Assembly (NCBI GenBank): GCA_023266075.1
Contig: JAHFRX010000060.1
Location: 1 to 8,769 of the forward strand
DNA from: Legionellaceae bacterium
GTDB lineage: Bacteria; Pseudomonadota; Gammaproteobacteria; Legionellales; Legionellaceae
Direction of reading: 5' to 3'
Length of the DNA stretch: 8,769 bases
Shown: in pieces, positions 1 through 5,782 of the stretch
Position numbering within the stretch: position 1 is the first letter of the stretch
How the letters are laid out: every line of letters starts with the position of its first letter
The notes under the pieces: model-generated
What the model was told of the DNA's origin: nothing
What the model saw: only the letters and a program-made list of their open reading frames with translations
The model's database searches: none
Translations under genes and position numbers: made by a program

Positions 1-313
1 GCATATGCCGAGCGCCTTACTTAATTTTTATGACAAATGCATGGTCATTAGTTCCCAAACGCATGTTGAAGACCCACTCTATCAACGGGCTTGGCATCGT
101 ATGATTGTTGCCATCAAGAGTTCTTTCAATTTTTTAGATGGTGTCCAAGCCTTGGTGACAGGTGCTCGTATTGATAAAGAAGGGCGGCAACATGTGATTC
201 AAACACCGCGTCTTCTTGAAGAAGCTGAGCATATAGTTAAGAAAGAATTAAATCAAATCAAGGAAAAAATTGAAAATTCTGATACAAGCCATTCGCCAAA
301 GAGTGGATCATAG
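1..313 (+). CDS. Unrecognised protein, 3' end of a gene (probably partial)
   Basis: I do not recognise this protein. The reading frame is already open at the left edge, with one codon before the first ATG at position 5. No ribosome binding site can be judged, so this is most likely the C-terminal part of a longer gene; an intact 102-residue protein starting at 5 cannot be excluded. The visible part looks soluble and mostly helical: an aromatic and hydrophobic first half (YQRAWHRM, SSFNFLDGVQALV), then a charged, lysine/glutamate-rich helix (EEAEHIVKKELNQIKEKIE) and a polar Ser/His/Lys tail. There is no signal peptide, membrane segment or metal-binding cysteine set. The gene ends with TAG at 311-313, nine bases before the stop of the opposing mevalonate-kinase-type gene. 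No hairpin terminator is visible in the gap. The frame is probably coding because it is long, does not overlap another gene and fits the convergent layout. Confidence 0.6.
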   Translation, partial: HMPSALLNFYDKCMVISSQTHVEDPLYQRAWHRMIVAIKSSFNFLDGVQALVTGARIDKEGRQHVIQTPRLLEEAEHIVKKELNQIKEKIENSDTSHSPKSGS

Positions 314-322
314 CGTGAACTG

Positions 323-1192
323 TTACAACTTTGTCAATTTAAAAGTGTTATTTGGTGGAGGATTTTCCCACAAACTTAAGAGATGTCCACCACCACCTGA
401 GCCTGTAGGTTTAACCGCGAGTGCACCCGCTTTTTTCAATTGTTGAATATGTGTTTTTAACTCTGGTGTAATGAGCCCCCATTGCTCAAAACAATGATGC
501 GCGAGTTGAATCGCCGTTGTCAGCGTTGTTATTGATTGTGTTAGCAACGCGTGATGAGCAAGATGTACACTTTCAATCATTTGTTGATCAATTTTTTGAG
601 CGCGCATTTCATCTTTTTGCCATAATTGATTGACTTGCAGAATGCATGGCGCTGTGTGTCCCATTTCATTAGATGTAGAAAGATACCAATGAGGCTGCCA
701 ATCTGAATGAATTGATGTCGTATGGCCATTTTGAAAATAAACGCCATTGTCTGCTGCCGTACCTGCAATATCAAGACCACTACTTTGTCCATGAAACAAA
801 TGCTCTAATTGTTTTGCAAATTGGAAACAATCCATCGAGTCATCAAAGTAATCACTCAGCCAGCGAGTAACAGCAACACATAAAGCGGCCGATGCACCTA
901 AACCAACACCAAGCGGTATGGCGTTGACAAGATGCAGTTGGCCTACGATCGTGTGGTTTTCTTTGTTGATGAGTGTCAGTCCTCGTGTGATGACTTTTCG
1001 AACGAGCTCATCCATATCAGGGTATACTAAGCCTGCTTGCGTGATATGCAATGCATCTGTGGTGCGTTGATAGGAGAGTGTTAATGCGTACATTTTGAGT
1101 GGAAAAACAATAGCCGGGTGTCCTCTTAGAACAGCATGTTCACCCGATAAAATCCATTTGCCATAGGTGGTTGTTTCAAAGTCAAAGGACAT
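323..1192 (-). CDS. mvaK: Mevalonate kinase (GHMP kinase family)
   Basis: Predicted to phosphorylate mevalonate with ATP to 5-phosphomevalonate in the cytoplasm, the first kinase step of the mevalonate route. All GHMP motifs are visible in the 289-residue product: an N-terminal YGKWILSGEHAV (Lys12, Glu18, His19), the phosphate-binding loop PLGVGLGASAA (93-103), Glu130 followed by HGQSSGLD with the catalytic-type Asp141, and a C-terminal KPTGSGGGGH (261-270). GEH and HG-x-SG-x-D favour mevalonate kinase over phosphomevalonate kinase, although the latter remains possible. The loop reads GLGASAA instead of the usual GLGSSAA; the second Ser, the usual Mg ligand, is kept. I chose the ATG at 1192, 11 bases inside the end of mvaD, because a weak GTGAG lies upstream of it. 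A GTG at 1204, in the same frame, would add four residues. It is the last gene of the pal-cpoB-queE-mvaD operon, and the overlap suggests translational coupling. Length is near the short end for the family. Confidence 0.85.
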   Translation of the reverse strand: MSFDFETTTYGKWILSGEHAVLRGHPAIVFPLKMYALTLSYQRTTDALHITQAGLVYPDMDELVRKVITRGLTLINKENHTIVGQLHLVNAIPLGVGLGASAALCVAVTRWLSDYFDDSMDCFQFAKQLEHLFHGQSSGLDIAGTAADNGVYFQNGHTTSIHSDWQPHWYLSTSNEMGHTAPCILQVNQLWQKDEMRAQKIDQQMIESVHLAHHALLTQSITTLTTAIQLAHHCFEQWGLITPELKTHIQQLKKAGALAVKPTGSGGGGHLLSLWENPPPNNTFKLTKL

Positions 1193-2126
1193 GGTAATGC
1201 TCACTTAAAAGTGCTTTTTGTGCTAGTTTGAGTGCGGTTTGATCGGGTCGGTAGAGTAAATGGATATTAGGGCCTGCGTCCATCGTAATCAGTGGACCAT
1301 CTTGGTATGCGTTCCATTGTGCTTGAAGCATATCCAGCACAAATGTTGCTTCTTTTGTGATATAGCGAAAAGAAGGTGTTGCTGTGTGGAAGAGTTCATG
1401 CATGTCTTGAAATTCTTTCCAACATATCTGGTAAGCGTCGTGCCACTGTTGTTCGTATAGTGCTTTCAGTAAGGTTTGAAAGTGAATTTCGGCACGTGCT
1501 TTGCGCGTAGCGTATAAAGGGCTGGACTGAATCCTTTGATGTGCTTCACTCGATGAGACCTCTTTCTCTGCCGTATGAATCAAAATAACTTGATGCTCCA
1601 AATGCGTATAGGGCAAATCAATCGTGTGTGTGGTATCTTTTTCCCAGATGGCCCAAGGCTGGTAAAATGATCGACAAGACGATCCAGATCCCTGTCGACT
1701 CCATGCGGATTGTGTGTTGGTTGAGGGTAAGGTTGATTGTGTGAGTTCCGCAAGTGCAATAGCAGCACATTGAGTGAGTGCGCTAAAACTTGATGCAGAG
1801 CTTGCAAGGCCTGTGCCTTGTGGAAAATTATTTGCTGATCTTACGATAAATGTGCCTTGATAATTAAATTGCTGCTTAAGAAACGTTAGGTGTTTCAAAA
1901 AACGAGCCGTTGCCGCTGTGGATAAAGCCGGCGCTTTGAATTTTTCGATGTGTAATGGCTCCCATCTGTCGACAGGATCAGTCGATTTTTCTAGCGCTAC
2001 TTTTGTAATAAGACTCGGTAAAGTGTAAGAAAGAGATGTGTTTATGGGGGAGTTAGTACGCGCATCTTCTTTGCCCATATATTTAATCAGTGCGATATTT
2101 GCGGGAGCGCTAGCACACCATCGCAT
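1182..2126 (-). CDS. mvaD: Diphosphomevalonate decarboxylase
   Basis: Catalyses the ATP-dependent decarboxylation and dehydration of 5-diphosphomevalonate to isopentenyl diphosphate, the last mevalonate-pathway step. The 314-residue product carries the family signatures in order: APANIALIKYMGKED (residues 7-21), SPINTSLSYTL (26-36), NNFPQGTGLASSAS (99-112, the ATP-phosphate loop), SRQGSGSSCRS (143-153, with the conserved Arg144) and TMDAGPN (281-287, with the catalytic-type Asp283). Length is slightly below the usual 320-330 residues. The frame runs open upstream to 2252, inside queE, but the ATG at 2126 is the better start: it lies directly before the conserved N-terminal motif, with AAGGGAAG seven bases upstream, just after the queE stop. 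An ATG at 2156 would add a non-conserved MKKVVKGSST. The gene follows queE by 13 bases and overlaps the next kinase gene. I am confident of the function from the DAGPN and CRS motifs. Confidence 0.93.
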   Translation of the reverse strand: MRWCASAPANIALIKYMGKEDARTNSPINTSLSYTLPSLITKVALEKSTDPVDRWEPLHIEKFKAPALSTAATARFLKHLTFLKQQFNYQGTFIVRSANNFPQGTGLASSASSFSALTQCAAIALAELTQSTLPSTNTQSAWSRQGSGSSCRSFYQPWAIWEKDTTHTIDLPYTHLEHQVILIHTAEKEVSSSEAHQRIQSSPLYATRKARAEIHFQTLLKALYEQQWHDAYQICWKEFQDMHELFHTATPSFRYITKEATFVLDMLQAQWNAYQDGPLITMDAGPNIHLLYRPDQTALKLAQKALLSEHYHVL

Positions 2127-2133
2127 GGTTGAG

Positions 2134-2141
2134 CTTCCCTT
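2134..2141 (-). promoter_or_regulatory. Ribosome binding site deciding the mvaD start
   Basis: On the minus strand AAGGGAAG overlaps the queE stop codon and lies seven bases before the ATG at 2126. Its position supports that ATG over the longer open frame that begins inside queE, and it would let ribosomes finishing queE restart on mvaD. Confidence 0.6.
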
Positions 2142-2793
2142 AACGACCTTTTTCATTATACCAAAGCAACTTATGTAGTTGTAGTTGAAAGCGTACAGGT
2201 AAATTATCTTTGAGCACCCACTCTGCAAGTGAAGTGGGGTCAAGTTGACCATAACTGGGTGAGAAAAGTAGTTGTGTTTTAGTCGACAATTGATGTGTAT
2301 GAATCATTTCTTTAGCCCACTCGTAATCTTCTCGGCTGCAGAGTACAAATTTAATTTGATCCGTTGTTTTGAGTATGTCGATATTGGAGAGCTTATTTTT
2401 TTTCTCTTCTTTTGAGTCTGGTGTTTTCAAATCCATCACGATCATAACGCGTTTGTCGACTTCAGCACAATCGAGCGCACCGCTGGTCTCGAGAGAAACG
2501 TTATAACCTAAATCGCATAAATTTTTGAGTAGTATAAAAGCATTGGGCTGTGCAAGTGGTTCACCACCCGTGAGGCAAATATAAGTCGGATGATATTGTT
2601 GTACTTCTTCAAGAATAGCGGTAATACTCATTTTTTTGCCACCCGTAAAGGCGTAAGCGGTATCACAGTACTGACATCGTAAAGGACATCCTGTTAATCT
2701 AATAAAGACTGTGGCTAAACCGACGGTAGTGGATTCGCCTTGTAAAGAAAAGAAAATCTCGGTGACGCGTAAAATATTGGAATCAAAACTCAT
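2140..2793 (-). CDS. queE: 7-carboxy-7-deazaguanine synthase (radical SAM)
   Basis: Radical SAM enzyme that rearranges 6-carboxy-tetrahydropterin to 7-carboxy-7-deazaguanine in the synthesis of preQ0, on the route to the tRNA nucleoside queuosine. The 217-residue length fits the family. Residues seen: FFSLQGES near the N-terminus (14-21), the [4Fe-4S] cluster motif C36-x3-C40-x2-C43 within GCPLRCQYCDTAY, the SAM-binding TGGEP (75-79), ETSG (102-105), MDLKTPDS (120-127) and the C-terminal QLQLHKLLW typical of proteobacterial QueE. The ATG at 2793 overlaps the cpoB stop by four bases (ATGA), with a GGGG stretch just upstream, so translation is probably coupled to cpoB. queE commonly follows pal-cpoB in Gammaproteobacteria. 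None of its pathway partners (queC, queD, queF) is in the window, so its place here reflects operon conservation and not a complete queuosine cluster. Confidence 0.94.
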   Translation of the reverse strand: MSFDSNILRVTEIFFSLQGESTTVGLATVFIRLTGCPLRCQYCDTAYAFTGGKKMSITAILEEVQQYHPTYICLTGGEPLAQPNAFILLKNLCDLGYNVSLETSGALDCAEVDKRVMIVMDLKTPDSKEEKKNKLSNIDILKTTDQIKFVLCSREDYEWAKEMIHTHQLSTKTQLLFSPSYGQLDPTSLAEWVLKDNLPVRFQLQLHKLLWYNEKGR

Positions 2794-3686
2794 GGATGCC
2801 CCAAAGAGTCCAATTTCGCCACTGCAAGTTGTGCGGCATGCGTGTCAGGGTATTGTTGAATGACACGTTGCAATTTTTGTTTTGCTTCATTGATTTCGCC
2901 TGAGGCCGCCAGTGCATAGCCAATTTTTAAAAGACATGCGGAAGATTTGCTTGAAGATGGGAATTTTTGTAAGACCGTATCAAAATGTTGGATTGCTTCT
3001 GGATAGTTTTTTCGAACCATATAGAGTTCTCCCGCCCAATAGTGTGCGTTTGCAGTGTAACCGCCTTGCGGGTGTTGAGCAATAAATGCTTCCATTGCGG
3101 GTAGCGCTTCATCAAATTGCTTATCGTTGACGAGTGTATAAGCCGCCATATAGGTTGCTTTTTCATCTTTGACGTCAATTGTGCTTGAGGTAGCAGCGGC
3201 TGACAATGCCTCGTTTGCTGGTTTGTTGTTGACGCGCGCATCAAAATTGGTGGGCTCAGCTGGTTTTTTTTGCGATAAGGTCGTACTACCTCGAACTCTT
3301 GTGTCGAGATCTTTGTAAAATTCGACTTGTTGTTCTTGTAGGCGCTTTAATTCATGTGTTTGAACGTCGAGTTGTCCACGTAGTTCTTGAATATCTTGTT
3401 GAAGCCCTTGGATAGTATTGAGTAATGTGGCATTACGCTCTGTTTTCGCTAGCGTATTATTGTTGTATTCTTCATGTGCTAATGGTGTATCTAGGTTATC
3501 AGTATGGCTATCCATACCTGCTGCTTTGAAAGCAGCAGGCGCTTTATTTGCAGCCTGCTGTTCAAAGAGTTCAAAATTTTCACTGTCATCGACGACTGGT
3601 GCGTCAGCAAAGACGTTGCTTAAATAACCGAGTGCGAGCGACGTAGTGAGTAACGTCGCTAAAAAAATGCGACGAGAGAATATCAT
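2790..3686 (-). CDS. cpoB: Cell division coordinator CpoB (YbgF), periplasmic TPR protein
   Basis: Periplasmic partner of the Tol-Pal system; in E. coli CpoB links outer-membrane constriction to septal peptidoglycan synthesis by PBP1B. The 298-residue product has a Sec signal peptide (Arg5-Arg6, hydrophobic stretch 7-26, likely cleavage after Ala27 or Ala29). An Ala-rich low-complexity linker (about 42-75) follows, then a heptad-like coiled coil (about 83-131, rich in Leu/Gln/Glu, the trimerisation region of the family), a second linker, and about three TPR repeats from 175 to 295 (NAHYWAGELYMVRKNYPEAI is the clearest). The start at 3686 overlaps the pal stop by four bases and has GAGGAAA four bases upstream inside pal; the stop overlaps the start of queE in the same way. 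The linker-coding part contains a striking cluster of inverted repeats (3502-3567), listed separately. Identity rests on architecture plus position after pal. Confidence 0.92.
   Translation of the reverse strand: MIFSRRIFLATLLTTSLALGYLSNVFADAPVVDDSENFELFEQQAANKAPAAFKAAGMDSHTDNLDTPLAHEEYNNNTLAKTERNATLLNTIQGLQQDIQELRGQLDVQTHELKRLQEQQVEFYKDLDTRVRGSTTLSQKKPAEPTNFDARVNNKPANEALSAAATSSTIDVKDEKATYMAAYTLVNDKQFDEALPAMEAFIAQHPQGGYTANAHYWAGELYMVRKNYPEAIQHFDTVLQKFPSSSKSSACLLKIGYALAASGEINEAKQKLQRVIQQYPDTHAAQLAVAKLDSLGHP
3502..3567. repeat. Cluster of overlapping inverted repeats inside cpoB
   Basis: Three inverted repeats are packed into 66 bases. (1) GTATGG at 3502-3507 pairs with CCATAC at 3512-3517 across a 4-base loop. 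(2) CCTGCTGCTTT at 3517-3527 pairs perfectly with AAAGCAGCAGG at 3529-3539 around one base. (3) CTTTGAA (3524-3530) plus CAGCAGGC (3533-3540) pairs with GCCTGCTG (3553-3560) plus TTCAAAG (3561-3567), 15 pairs with a 2-base bulge and a 12-base loop. Pairings 2 and 3 share bases and exclude each other. The region encodes about residues 40-62 of CpoB (Ala-rich linker). Some of the symmetry could come from repeated Ala and Lys codons. Confidence 0.75.
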
Positions 3687-4198
3687 CTGGTTTCCTCATA
3701 CGTGAGTTCTACGCGACGATTTTGTGCATGTGATTCTTCGTCATGGCCGAGATTAATCGGACGCTCTTTGCCGTAGCTTACAACGCGAACTTGGTGGTGC
3801 GCTATGCCAGACATGCGGATAATAGCCGCAACAGAATTCGCACGATGCTCACCTAAAGCGACGTTATACTCACGACTACCGCGTTCGTCAGTGTGCCCAG
3901 CTAATAGAATGCGAGCATTCGGATGTGATTTGAGGTAATTAGCTTGCGCGTGAATTGATGGAACATATTTTTCAGCAACAGTGCTATCGTCGTAAGAAAA
4001 ACGATATACTTGGTTATGAGGAGCTTGTGTGGTGTACATTTCGCCTGCCTCTTGGCCAGCAAAGTGCGTCAACTGTCCTAAACCATTTGCTGCCATATCC
4101 CCTAAATTGTCTGCAGAGCCTGGTGTTTTTGAGCATGAAGCAATAAATAACACGCTTGCAGCGATGGCCCCTAATTTTAGAACTGATTTGACGCGCAT
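3683..4198 (-). CDS. pal: Peptidoglycan-associated lipoprotein Pal
   Basis: Outer-membrane lipoprotein that binds peptidoglycan through its OmpA-like domain and works with TolB and TolQRA to keep the outer membrane attached during division. The 171-residue product has a lipoprotein signal peptide (Lys/Arg n-region, hydrophobic 9-20, lipobox FIASC with Cys22; Ser at +2 fits outer-membrane sorting). A flexible linker follows, then the OmpA-like domain (about 63-169), with GHTDERGSREYN (101-112) and SYGKERPIN...AQNRRVEL (up to 165). Asp104 and the Arg161/Arg162 pair are the residues expected to contact diaminopimelate. The ATG at 4198 has a strong AAGGAGAG upstream (4203-4210). It is the first gene of a tight operon with cpoB, queE, mvaD and a mevalonate-type kinase. 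tolB, normally just upstream, is absent here; a PqiC-like lipoprotein gene lies there instead. Confidence 0.95.
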   Translation of the reverse strand: MRVKSVLKLGAIAASVLFIASCSKTPGSADNLGDMAANGLGQLTHFAGQEAGEMYTTQAPHNQVYRFSYDDSTVAEKYVPSIHAQANYLKSHPNARILLAGHTDERGSREYNVALGEHRANSVAAIIRMSGIAHHQVRVVSYGKERPINLGHDEESHAQNRRVELTYEETR

Positions 4199-4202
4199 TC
4201 TA

Positions 4203-4210
4203 CTCTCCTT
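4203..4210 (-). promoter_or_regulatory. Ribosome binding site of pal
   Basis: AAGGAGAG on the minus strand, with the GGAG core six bases before the ATG at 4198. It is the strongest such site in the window, in keeping with Pal being an abundant protein. Confidence 0.8.
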
Positions 4211-4226
4211 GAATTATTAAAATAAA

Positions 4227-4256
4227 TATATAAATCTGAACTTGCGGATTCTACAA
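4227..4256 (-). promoter_or_regulatory. Possible promoter of the pal-cpoB-queE-mvaD-kinase operon
   Basis: The 75-base gap 4199-4273 is the only sizeable break in the minus-strand gene run, so a promoter for pal is expected here. The best match I can find is TTGTAG (4251-4256 on the minus strand) with TATATA (4227-4232) 18 bases on. The -35 match is poor, and the AT-rich stretch offers several -10 alternatives. Read-through from the upstream lipid-transport genes is also possible, since no terminator hairpin is visible between them. Confidence 0.25.
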
Positions 4257-4258
4257 GT

Positions 4259-4270
4259 ATTTTGCAAAAT
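4259..4270. repeat. 12-base perfect palindrome upstream of pal
   Basis: ATTTTGCAAAAT reads the same on both strands, with no central spacer. It lies in the gap between the PqiC-like gene (its stop is at 4274-4276) and pal, a few bases upstream of the putative -35 element. This placement suits a dimeric DNA-binding protein, but the AT-rich composition makes chance plausible. It is not a terminator: there is no loop and no GC-rich stem. Confidence 0.45.
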
Positions 4271-4273
4271 TTT

Positions 4274-4873
4274 CTAATTATTTTCACAACCACGTATCAC
4301 AAACGCTTTGATACGTTGTGTTAAGATAGTACTCGCTTTATTTGCAGCGAGAACTCCGCCATAAGGTGAGTCTTGTGTGCACGGCACACGCACGGTGAAT
4401 ACTTGTGAAGAAAGTATTTGATTATGCGTCACATGTGTTAACACGGCTTTCACTGTCATGACATAACGACTGGGCTTCGTTAAGAAATTTTGCTCCATAG
4501 CGAGAATTTGTGTATCGAGCCGATAATTGACCTTATCAGCAAATGGGCTGGACGCCACTGCTTTGAAAGCACGACTGCTTTGGAAGGATTGGACAAGGAG
4601 TGGATAAAACATATTGGCGGGTGGCCCTACCCACGCATTTTCACTGAAAGCTGTGAGTTGGTAAGGTTTTTGAATATACATCATTTGCTCTGTCTGATAA
4701 CCAACCATTGCCTCAGGTTGTGAGATGAGAAGCGAGTAGGGTAGACGTTTCGAACTGACTTCCTGGCTGTACCCCTCTAATTTGTATTGATGTGTTGTGC
4801 GTGTTTTAACGGGCATGCATGCTGTTAACACGAGCAACGATAAACAAAAAAGGTGGATAATTCGTAATTTCAC
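4274..4873 (-). CDS. ABC-transport auxiliary lipoprotein, PqiC-like
   Basis: Predicted outer-membrane lipoprotein of the ABC_trans_aux (PqiC-like) family, which accompanies MCE-type lipid transporters and probably contacts the MCE protein at the outer membrane. The 199-residue product begins with a lipoprotein signal (M-KLRIIHLFCLSLLVLTAC, lipobox LTAC, lipidated Cys19). The family-typical core follows: YSLLISQPEAM, then TEQMMYIQKPYQLTAFSENAWVGPPANMFYPLLVQSFQSS, then AFKAVASS and YRLDTQIL. The frame is open to an ATG at 4921, but I place the start at the GTG at 4873: AGGAGAG lies seven bases upstream, a normal short lipoprotein signal results, and the overlap with mlaD disappears (four-base gap). 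The longer form would put 16 polar residues before the signal. It is the last gene of the mlaE-mlaF-mlaD-like operon and stands where mlaC sits in classic mla operons. Confidence 0.87.
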   Translation of the reverse strand: MKLRIIHLFCLSLLVLTACMPVKTRTTHQYKLEGYSQEVSSKRLPYSLLISQPEAMVGYQTEQMMYIQKPYQLTAFSENAWVGPPANMFYPLLVQSFQSSRAFKAVASSPFADKVNYRLDTQILAMEQNFLTKPSRYVMTVKAVLTHVTHNQILSSQVFTVRVPCTQDSPYGGVLAANKASTILTQRIKAFVIRGCENN

Positions 4874-4877
4874 AGTA

Positions 4878-5738
4878 TTACTCTCCTGGTCCTGGTTTAA
4901 GAGGCTGGCTGCCTCGAACAATCACCGCTGGATTTTGACGCATTTCATGACTCACCATTTCAAGATTTGCTGCGATATTATTGAGTCGGCGTAATAAAGT
5001 GACGGCCTCTGGAATGGTTTGCTGTGAGATTTGATCAATGCTGTTCTTGCCTGCTTTCATAGTTTTGGTAAATTGACTACCAGCAACAGAAACGTCTGTT
5101 GCCATGGTATTGAAGCGTTTGGTACTGTATTCAATAGCATCGAGAAGTTTGGGGAAATCACGTAGTGTTTGATTGATGGCGGTGTCATTTTTATCAATGA
5201 CTGCGGTGATGCTCTCCAGGTGTGCAATCGTTTTTTTAATGTTTTCTGTATTTTCTTTTGTGAAAACTTGGTTAAATTGCTCACTTAATCGATTGACGTT
5301 CTTTTCAAGCATGTAATAAAAAGATGGCTTATAAGGAATGACAGGATAAGGATCTTCTGGTGTTTTAGATAGCGGTTTGAGTGAAGCCGATGTTGCGGTT
5401 AGCCCTAAATAGGTTGTGCCGGTGATACCTTGAGAAATAAGCGTTGCTTTTGTATCGACCGTAATTGGCATGCCTTGCTCAATTTTTAAAAGGAGACGCA
5501 CACGTTGTGGATTCGTCGGGCTCAGTTCAATATCACTGATGTAACCTACACGAACACCATTATATTTTACAGCGGACTCGTCGCTTAAACCTGATACAGG
5601 CTCATCCATATAGACAATATAATTGTTATATTCTTTTCTATCGAACCCCACTGACAGCCATAAACCTGCAGAAAGTAGGCAAGTTGAAAGAATCAAGACG
5701 GCGAGTCCAACAAAAGTGTAGTTGCTTTTTGATTCCAA
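4878..5738 (-). CDS. mlaD: MlaD-type MCE domain protein of a lipid-transport ABC system
   Basis: Inner-membrane-anchored, periplasmic substrate-binding subunit; MlaD-type proteins form a hexameric ring on the permease through which lipids pass. The 286-residue product has a short cytoplasmic N-terminus, one transmembrane helix (about 8-30) and an MCE domain (about 40-115, with YIVYMDEPVSGLSDESAVKYNGVRVGYI and the pore-loop-like ISQGITGTTYLGL). A long helical C-terminal region (about 140-260) follows and ends in NPAVIVRGSQPLKPGPGE, a tail common in this subfamily. This is longer than the roughly 180-residue E. coli MlaD because of the helical extension. The start is the unusual TTG at 5738: AAGGAG lies eight bases upstream, and the product begins MESKSNYTFVGL, like relatives (ME-x3-NYT-x-VGL). 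An in-frame TTG at 5744 is only two bases from that site. It follows mlaF by 44 bases. Confidence 0.9.
   Translation of the reverse strand: MESKSNYTFVGLAVLILSTCLLSAGLWLSVGFDRKEYNNYIVYMDEPVSGLSDESAVKYNGVRVGYISDIELSPTNPQRVRLLLKIEQGMPITVDTKATLISQGITGTTYLGLTATSASLKPLSKTPEDPYPVIPYKPSFYYMLEKNVNRLSEQFNQVFTKENTENIKKTIAHLESITAVIDKNDTAINQTLRDFPKLLDAIEYSTKRFNTMATDVSVAGSQFTKTMKAGKNSIDQISQQTIPEAVTLLRRLNNIAANLEMVSHEMRQNPAVIVRGSQPLKPGPGE
4881..4887 (-). promoter_or_regulatory. Ribosome binding site deciding the GTG start of the PqiC-like gene
   Basis: AGGAGAG on the minus strand lies within the last codons of mlaD, immediately before its TAA, and seven bases before the GTG at 4873. It supports this GTG over the ATG at 4921. 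Confidence 0.7.
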
Positions 5739-5746
5739 TGGCAAAG

Positions 5747-5752
5747 CTCCTT
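5747..5752 (-). promoter_or_regulatory. Ribosome binding site deciding the TTG start of mlaD
   Basis: AAGGAG on the minus strand in the 44-base gap after mlaF. It is eight bases from the TTG at 5738 but only two from the TTG at 5744, so it favours the former. Confidence 0.75.
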
Positions 5753-5782
5753 ATCAACTGTAGGATGTGGTCGCGTTCCTTA

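Noticed and set aside
314..400. Possible terminator between the convergent genes
   Set aside because: The gap is nine bases and the nearby TTTGGTGG/CCCACAAA symmetry lies inside the kinase gene with mismatches and no U-run; no credible hairpin terminator.
2127..2252. N-terminal extension of mvaD through the end of queE
   Set aside because: The added residues are not mvaD-like and would overlap queE in another frame; the ATG at 2126 has a ribosome binding site and starts just before the conserved motif.
2927..3244. Second minus-strand frame within cpoB (105 codons)
   Set aside because: It lies entirely inside the TPR-coding part of cpoB in another frame and has no recognisable protein features.
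4558..4571. 14-base exact repeat CTGCTTTGAAAGCA shared with cpoB (3521-3534)
   Set aside because: Both copies encode the same Ala-Phe-Lys-Ala peptide with the same codons in unrelated proteins; coincidence is the simplest explanation.
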